DNA of 12,306 nucleotides from DATLAN01 sp035527455. Lineage in GTDB: Bacteria; Planctomycetota; Planctomycetia; Pirellulales; Thermoguttaceae. The stretch spans positions 1 to 12,306 of the forward strand of contig DATLAN010000707.1 of the NCBI GenBank assembly GCA_035527455.1. Reading direction: 5' to 3'. Both the position numbers and the translations under genes were made by a program. The notes under the pieces were generated by a model. The model made no database searches. It had not been told where the DNA came from and was given only the letters and a program-made list of their open reading frames with translations. Of this stretch, positions 8,414-12,306 are shown piece by piece; positions within the stretch are counted from its first letter, which is position 1; each line of letters begins with the position of its first letter.

Positions 8414-8494
8414 AACCGAATGGACTTGGATAGTCAGCACAGACCCGACAGGCAACAGGCCCGAGGGCTTAACGTAAGTAACGCTATTCAACGC

Positions 8495-8511
8495 AAAGGA
8501 ATCCCACAATG
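8495..8511 (+). promoter_or_regulatory. Ribosome binding site of the ankyrin gene
   Basis: AAAGGA at 8495-8500 lies 8 nt before ATG 8509. An in-frame stop at 8479-8481, with no other start codon after it, fixes this ATG as the start. The next residues form a signal peptide, which supports the choice. Confidence 0.7.
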
Positions 8512-9354
8512 CTCCACACATCTGTTCTCACCGTCCTGGCCTTCTTGGCCGTCCAAGGCGCGAATCCGAACGCTGCTGACGACCGCGTCTCCTGGGCGCC
8601 GATCGAGTTGGCAGTCGAGAAGGGAAACACCGTCGAAGTGAAGCGGCTGTTGGCCATCGATCCGACATCGGTGAAGATGACCTTCGGGCATGAAGGTACG
8701 CTCTTGCACATGGCGGTCAATCTCGGCCACAAGGAAACGGCACAACTGCTGCTTGCGCAGGGGGCCGATCCGAACGCCACGGACGCTGACGGCCATACCC
8801 CGTTGCACGTTGCCGCTTACTTCGGACATCTGGAAATCGTCAAGATGCTGGTCGATAAAGGGGCGTCAGTCAGCGCGGGGAAGGACCGTGGTTGCACGCC
8901 GCTGCACGTTGCCGTTAGAAACGGATGGGTGGAGATCGCGGCGTGGCTGATCGAACACGGATCGCCGTTGGACGTCGAGAACCAGCGCGGTCAATCGGAG
9001 CTCCACTTCGCAAATAACCACCCACGCTCCGCTGCGATGGTTAAGCTGTTGGCGGCCAAGGGGGCGAAGGTCAATCACCGCGACCGCGACGGCTACAGCC
9101 CGCTCCACTTTTCCTTGGACGTGGAGGCTGCGGCCGCTCTGCTTGCCGCGGGAGCCGATCCGAACGCAAGGGATAAAAGGGGCAACACTCCTTTGTATGC
9201 GGCGATCGTCACCCGGCAACTCGCCATGGTCGAGTTGCTCCTGGACAACGGGGCCGAGGCAAACGCGTTGATTACGCCCGGCAGGAGTGCGCTGGACGTC
9301 GGCGCCGGTTTCCCGGACGTTGCGCGAAGCTGCTCGTCAAACGCGGGGCAGTGA
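8509..9354 (+). CDS. Exported ankyrin-repeat protein, N-terminal part (probably frameshifted)
   Basis: The frame encodes 281 residues. Residues 2-18 are a short hydrophobic stretch (LHTSVLTVLAFLAVQGA) resembling a type I signal peptide with a weak positive N-region, so the product is probably periplasmic or extracellular. From residue 30 come a divergent capping repeat (APIELAVEKGNTVEVKRLL) and six ankyrin repeats with the TPLHxAA or similar start and LLxxGADPNA ends; the fifth is shortened. The eighth repeat starts normally (GRSALDVGAGFPDVA) but then reads RSCSSNAGQ and stops. The frame one base back reads KLLVKRGA at exactly that point, the expected second helix and loop of an ankyrin repeat. 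I therefore think the gene is interrupted by a small indel and continues in the next ORF. Ankyrin repeats bind proteins; the partner is unknown. Confidence 0.85.
   Translation: MLHTSVLTVLAFLAVQGANPNAADDRVSWAPIELAVEKGNTVEVKRLLAIDPTSVKMTFGHEGTLLHMAVNLGHKETAQLLLAQGADPNATDADGHTPLHVAAYFGHLEIVKMLVDKGASVSAGKDRGCTPLHVAVRNGWVEIAAWLIEHGSPLDVENQRGQSELHFANNHPRSAAMVKLLAAKGAKVNHRDRDGYSPLHFSLDVEAAAALLAAGADPNARDKRGNTPLYAAIVTRQLAMVELLLDNGAEANALITPGRSALDVGAGFPDVARSCSSNAGQ
9316..9354 (+). other. Frameshift junction in the ankyrin gene
   Basis: Up to GCG at 9322-9324 the first frame gives the start of an ankyrin repeat. From AAG at 9327 the frame one base back gives KLLVKRGAVSTQPLQEAC without a stop. Adding one base (or four) near 9324 joins the frames; four would also restore the standard spacing between the two helices of this repeat. 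I see no slippery heptamer, so programmed frameshifting is not favoured over a true mutation or an assembly error. Confidence 0.75.
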
Positions 9355-10076
9355 GCACTCAGCCGCTCCAAGAGGCGTGCCAACGGGGTGATCTCGCCGA
9401 AGCAACTCGTCTGCTCGAGAAGTATCCGGCGTTTGTCAATAGCTCGCCTGGCGACAGTGGGTGGACACTGCTGCACAAGGCGGCCGATTCCGGCAACAAG
9501 CCTATCGCGGAGTTGCTCATCTCGAAGGGGGCGAATGTTGATGCCCACCTGGGCGGAAGGTGGCCGCTCCACGTGGCAGCAAAAAGCGGGAAAGTGGACG
9601 TGGCAGCGCTGCTGATCGCCAAGGGGGCGACCATCGACGTTCGGGACAGCTTCAAGCACACCCCGTTGCACCTGGCGGCGCGTTACGGCACCGCCGAGTT
9701 GGTCGAGTTGTTGCTGCAAAACGGTGCGGAGGTAAACGCGGAATCGACCGACGGCCGCACTCCGTTGCACGACGCGGTGTGGAGTAACCAGAAGATCTCG
9801 GCGAAACACCTGATTGACGCCGGGGCCGACCTGACTGCCAGAAAGGAGACCGACTGGAACGGCTCTACGCCTCTTCATCTGGCCGTACGCTTCGCCGATC
9901 GGGAGATCGTCGAATTGCTGCTCTCCGCCGGGGCACCCGTCGATGCGCAGAACGAGGACGGAGAAACACCACTCGATGTGGCCATAAAACACACGCGAAA
10001 AGACGGCGTGATTGAGTTGCTGCGAGAAGCGAAAGAAGTGCCCGCAACGGACGGGGAAGGAGAATCCCGCGACTGA
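9351..10076 (+). CDS. Ankyrin-repeat protein, C-terminal part or coupled second gene
   Basis: The frame gives 241 residues from GTG 9351, which overlaps the upstream stop as GTGA. It has no signal peptide and only a weak upstream purine run. It encodes seven repeats: a divergent opening one (PLQEACQRGDLAEATRLLEKYP), then repeats with TLLHKAA, WPLHVAA, TPLHLAA, TPLHDAV, TPLHLAV and TPLDVAI. A short acidic tail ends at TGA 10074-10076. Codons immediately before the GTG encode KLLVKRGA, ankyrin sequence, so the GTG is probably not the natural start. The more likely reading is the second half of one protein of about 520 residues. If it is truly separate, it would be a cytoplasmic protein translated by coupling to the exported one, which is less plausible. 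Confidence 0.75.
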   Translation: MSTQPLQEACQRGDLAEATRLLEKYPAFVNSSPGDSGWTLLHKAADSGNKPIAELLISKGANVDAHLGGRWPLHVAAKSGKVDVAALLIAKGATIDVRDSFKHTPLHLAARYGTAELVELLLQNGAEVNAESTDGRTPLHDAVWSNQKISAKHLIDAGADLTARKETDWNGSTPLHLAVRFADREIVELLLSAGAPVDAQNEDGETPLDVAIKHTRKDGVIELLREAKEVPATDGEGESRD

Positions 10077-10090
10077 ATGATGTCGTTCAG
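10073..10090 (+). terminator. Weak hairpin at the end of the ankyrin gene
   Basis: CTGAATG (10073-10079) can pair with CGTTCAG (10084-10090) over a 4-base loop, giving seven pairs including one G-U. It overlaps the stop codon and is followed by a pyrimidine-leaning stretch but no U-run. It may be a weak terminator or an RNA end-protecting hairpin; chance is also possible. Confidence 0.2.
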
Positions 10091-10147
10091 TTCGCTTTCC
10101 CCGAAACACTCAGTTACCCGTATGCAAGAGACCCGATAAACCCGAGT

Positions 10148-10162
10148 TAGGAGTCAAACATG
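10148..10162 (+). promoter_or_regulatory. Ribosome binding site of the 306-residue secreted protein
   Basis: TAGGAG at 10148-10153 lies 6 nt before ATG 10160. This decides the start, and the codons that follow give a clean signal peptide. Confidence 0.75.
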
Positions 10163-11080
10163 AAGACATTCATTCTGCCCATGATCGTGCTGCTACCCGT
10201 CGTTGCCGAGGCGGCACACGTCACGGTCTCCGTGACGCCGGAAACCGTCGAGAAGTACGGGCTGGACGTGGAGATCAAAGCAGTTGCACAGACGGTGAAG
10301 GAAGGCGACAAGCCCGACCGCGTAACCGGCCACATGTACTTCATCACCATCAAGTCCGGGAAACTCGACCTGAAGCAATGCTATCCGTCGCTGTTGCTCG
10401 AAAACGGAAAGGACTCGTACCTTCGTGCTTTCCTGCAAAGGAACCCATTCGGATTGGAAGACGACTCCATTCACTGTCGCGTCACGTTCAGCCCGGAGTA
10501 CTTCGAGAAGGCACACATCTTTCTCGATGACTTCAGAAAAGGCTCCTCCTACAGTTACAAGTTCAAGATCAAGGACTTCGTCAGCGCCTCCGAACCAACG
10601 GACCCACCGGGCAAGGGTATTCCGATGGCCAACGTCCCCGTTGTCGATCTTGACGGATTTGGGGGGATTTCCTCGGGAGACCTTGGCGGCAAGACCGTGC
10701 GTGCGCTGATTCGCGAAGAAGAGATCGCCCGCATTGTCGTCCTGCGAAACGGCACGTCCGCTCCGAGCGGGCTGCACCTTGCTCGCATTGGACGAATCCT
10801 CAGGGACAACCCCGAGATCCACTCGTTGTGGACCGTCAACGAGAGAGGAGCGAGGCAACGCTCCCCAGCGTTCAAGGGCTCCGTCTATTTCTCCGCCCTT
10901 CTTGTCTCGAAGAAGAACGAATATATCGGCTTCCATTTGTGCCGAGACGACGAGGTGCGAGTTGTCACCAAGGACGGAGATGGAGTGATTTTTCCAGCCA
11001 AGGAGGCGAACAAACGCATGGACACCAACAAACTCAACCAGTCTGAACCACGCACCGGCAGTGTGCGAGATCCCGAGTGA
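10160..11080 (+). CDS. Secreted protein of unknown function, two-domain
   Basis: The product has 306 residues. Residues 1-18 are a signal peptide (Lys at position 2, core FILPMIVLLPVV, cleavage after AEA), so it is exported. I do not recognise the family. Residues 19-145 are beta-rich (HVTVSVTPETV, YFITIKSGKLDL, HCRVTFSPEYF, SYKFKIKDFV) and may be an Ig-like sandwich. A proline-rich linker (about 145-160) leads to a mixed alpha/beta region, 160-282, with strands RIVVLRNG, SVYFSALLVSKK and EVRVVTKDGDGVIF around a helix LHLARIGRIL. The last 25 residues are polar and probably disordered. Two cysteines (74 and 106) in the first domain could pair after export. The gene sits 83 nt after the ankyrin gene and 45 nt before the next gene, which suggests a shared transcript. 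No catalytic motif is visible. Confidence 0.85.
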   Translation: MKTFILPMIVLLPVVAEAAHVTVSVTPETVEKYGLDVEIKAVAQTVKEGDKPDRVTGHMYFITIKSGKLDLKQCYPSLLLENGKDSYLRAFLQRNPFGLEDDSIHCRVTFSPEYFEKAHIFLDDFRKGSSYSYKFKIKDFVSASEPTDPPGKGIPMANVPVVDLDGFGGISSGDLGGKTVRALIREEEIARIVVLRNGTSAPSGLHLARIGRILRDNPEIHSLWTVNERGARQRSPAFKGSVYFSALLVSKKNEYIGFHLCRDDEVRVVTKDGDGVIFPAKEANKRMDTNKLNQSEPRTGSVRDPE

Positions 11081-11114
11081 ACCCGGCGCCGGTAAGGCGT
11101 GACCCTCAGCACTT

Positions 11115-11128
11115 GGAGGACGAAGATG
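11115..11128 (+). promoter_or_regulatory. Ribosome binding site of the second HEAT-type gene
   Basis: GGAGGA at 11115-11120 lies 5 nt before ATG 11126. The downstream MKK start and hydrophobic core agree with this start. Confidence 0.75.
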
Positions 11129-12306
11129 AAGAAGCTTCTGTTTGCGATCAGGACGTTACTCCCGCCGTTTGCCCACACGTTGCACGTCGGGTTGCTCCTG
11201 CTATCCCTTCTTGTTTGTGCCTCGGCGGCTGGCCAGCAGGATAAGCAACCCTCGCCAATCCGCTATTTCAACGAATTCCAGGGCGTCTACGTCGGCGACA
11301 AGCAGCCCAGCGGCAAGACGCGAGTGATCCTTCATCGAAAGAACAAGGGTGACTACCCGGAAGTGCATCTGGTGAACGGCAAACGACTCGCCGTACGCTA
11401 CTCTCCGTCGCGTTCCGGGCTGGTGATCGGCGAAGTGGAGTTGCAGTCCGGCCAGCCGATCGAAGTCTACTCGGTTGTGCTCGAGGTGAACGTGAAGCCC
11501 AGCGACGAGCAATTGTTGCGACTCTGTCGGGAGTCGGGGAACAAGCCGTTTCGCCTGGAAGCGTCAGAGATCCCGCTTCAACCCCGGAAGCTGATCGACG
11601 TCTTGTCCAAGTTCGACGCGCTGTCCGACGAGAATCGCCCCTATGTCGCGGTTCTCGGCTACATCGGAAAGCGCGCACACCCCGACCTGCTGACCGCATA
11701 TCTTGGCGGAAACAAGCTCGCCGGTAGCATGCTGGGCGAAAGTGCACAACCCGAAGTGGCTCGCATCTGGGAAAAGCTTTCAGAAGCGGACCGGTGGAAG
11801 CTGATCAGGCGGCCCGGCTGCGTCGGCCGAGAACTGGCCGTGTCTCAGGCCGTGCGGTCGCTCGACGCGGATTCCTTCTATGTGCGGCGTGAGGCGGCGC
11901 GGTGGCTGGGGAAAAACAAGGCATCGGAAGCCAAATCGCGGCTGCTCGAAAAGCTCAACACGGAGAAGTCGCCCGTCAGGTACGAGATCGTCGGCGCGTT
12001 GGCAGAGATCGGCGGGGAAGACGTTGTCGACGCTATGATCGAGCTGCTGGCCCCGGATAGTTGGGCGGCCAAGGGGCACTACTTGCCGACACCCCTGGAT
12101 TTCCCGCCTTACTGGTCGTCGGACGGACGGCCGACCATCATCGGCGCGCTTGCCATGTTGAAGACCAAACGCTCGGCTCCCGCCCTGCTCAAGATGCTGC
12201 AAGAGAAAGGCAACGGAAAGGGATATCTGGGCGAGTTCATCATTCCCGTCTTGGGTGACCTCGGATACGGCGAGGCGATCGGCGAACTGAAGACAATCCT
12301 GGCAAC
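11126..12306 (+). CDS. Exported HEAT-repeat protein, 3'-partial; possible paralogue of the giant protein
   Basis: The frame is open from ATG 11126 to the right edge (393 full codons, no stop), so only the N-terminal part is seen. The signal peptide is unusually long: MKKLLFAIRT, a Pro/His segment, then the core VGLLLLSLLV and a likely cleavage near ASAAG (residues 32-36). A Cys at 31 follows Leu-Leu-Val, but Val just before it does not fit a lipobox. Residues 41-46 read QPSPIR, as in the giant protein at 7118-7135, and are followed in both by an aromatic residue and a GV strand. Residues 51-148 are beta-rich (TRVILHRKN, VHLVNGKRLAV, PIEVYSVVLEVNV). Helices follow from residue 153, with HEAT-like units such as YVRREAARWLG and VRYEIVGALAEIGG up to the edge. 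It lies 45 nt after the 306-residue gene. Likely an extracytoplasmic scaffold; its function is unknown. Confidence 0.85.
   Translation, partial: MKKLLFAIRTLLPPFAHTLHVGLLLLSLLVCASAAGQQDKQPSPIRYFNEFQGVYVGDKQPSGKTRVILHRKNKGDYPEVHLVNGKRLAVRYSPSRSGLVIGEVELQSGQPIEVYSVVLEVNVKPSDEQLLRLCRESGNKPFRLEASEIPLQPRKLIDVLSKFDALSDENRPYVAVLGYIGKRAHPDLLTAYLGGNKLAGSMLGESAQPEVARIWEKLSEADRWKLIRRPGCVGRELAVSQAVRSLDADSFYVRREAARWLGKNKASEAKSRLLEKLNTEKSPVRYEIVGALAEIGGEDVVDAMIELLAPDSWAAKGHYLPTPLDFPPYWSSDGRPTIIGALAMLKTKRSAPALLKMLQEKGNGKGYLGEFIIPVLGDLGYGEAIGELKTILA

Noticed and set aside
8455..8475. GCCC-GA-GGGC as a terminator after the giant gene
   Set aside because: The arms are only four bases with a 2-base loop and no U-run follows, so it is too weak to call.
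8411..8641. 76-codon plus-strand frame as a full gene
   Set aside because: More than half overlaps the ankyrin gene in another frame and the peptide has no domain-like features. I kept only its ribosome binding site as a regulatory candidate.
9093..10109. Long open frame on the minus strand (338 codons) opposite the ankyrin genes
   Set aside because: It is a mirror of GC-rich repeated codons. The plus-strand frames show clear ankyrin consensus and ribosome sites, while the minus-strand product has no recognisable pattern.
11083..11092. CCGGCGCCGG palindrome between the 306-residue gene and the last gene
   Set aside because: A 10-base GC palindrome is easily found by chance in DNA of this composition. 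It has no U-run for a terminator and no second copy to suggest an operator.
11204..11220. Lipoprotein signal (Cys 31) in the last gene
   Set aside because: The residues before the cysteine are Leu-Leu-Val; a lipobox needs a small residue just before Cys. A type I cleavage near ASAAG fits better.

Overview
The window holds a run of same-strand (+) genes with no RNA genes, transposons, CRISPR arrays or integration signatures that I can see. It is GC-rich. Its proteins are large, apparently exported repeat proteins (HEAT, ankyrin and beta-sandwich modules) joined by Thr-Gln-Pro/Ala linkers. This style is typical of Planctomycetota, possibly Phycisphaerae. That assignment is inferred from protein style only; no marker gene is present.

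Layout. (1) From the left edge to 8386, one uninterrupted reading frame encodes at least 2,778 residues and is open at the window edge, so its real start lies upstream. It is a mosaic: HEAT-like helices, an OB/NTR-like beta module, an Ig-like domain, a second OB/NTR-like module, a tandemly duplicated domain that I cannot name, a helical solenoid, a second Ig-like domain, about 14-16 HEAT repeats, a third OB/NTR-like module and a C-terminal helical solenoid. (2) 8509-10076 encodes ankyrin repeats in two frames that meet at a GTGA overlap. The ankyrin pattern continues across the junction in the other frame. The simplest reading is one protein of about 520 residues and 15 repeats, broken by a small indel; a translationally coupled pair is the alternative. 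(3) 10160-11080 encodes a 306-residue protein of unknown function with a signal peptide. (4) 11126 to the right edge is the first 393 codons of a second exported HEAT-type protein. It shares a short motif with gene 1 and may be its paralogue.

Gaps between genes are short (122, 83 and 45 nt). Most starts have a good Shine-Dalgarno sequence, and no strong terminator is visible, so the genes could be co-transcribed. No catalytic motif was recognised in any product. The best supported reading is a cluster of envelope or extracytoplasmic scaffold and binding proteins; a specific biological role cannot be assigned from sequence alone. The most notable items are the broken ankyrin gene with its two-fold seven-repeat symmetry, the unnamed duplicated domain in the giant protein, and the cluster of unlike solenoid proteins as a unit.
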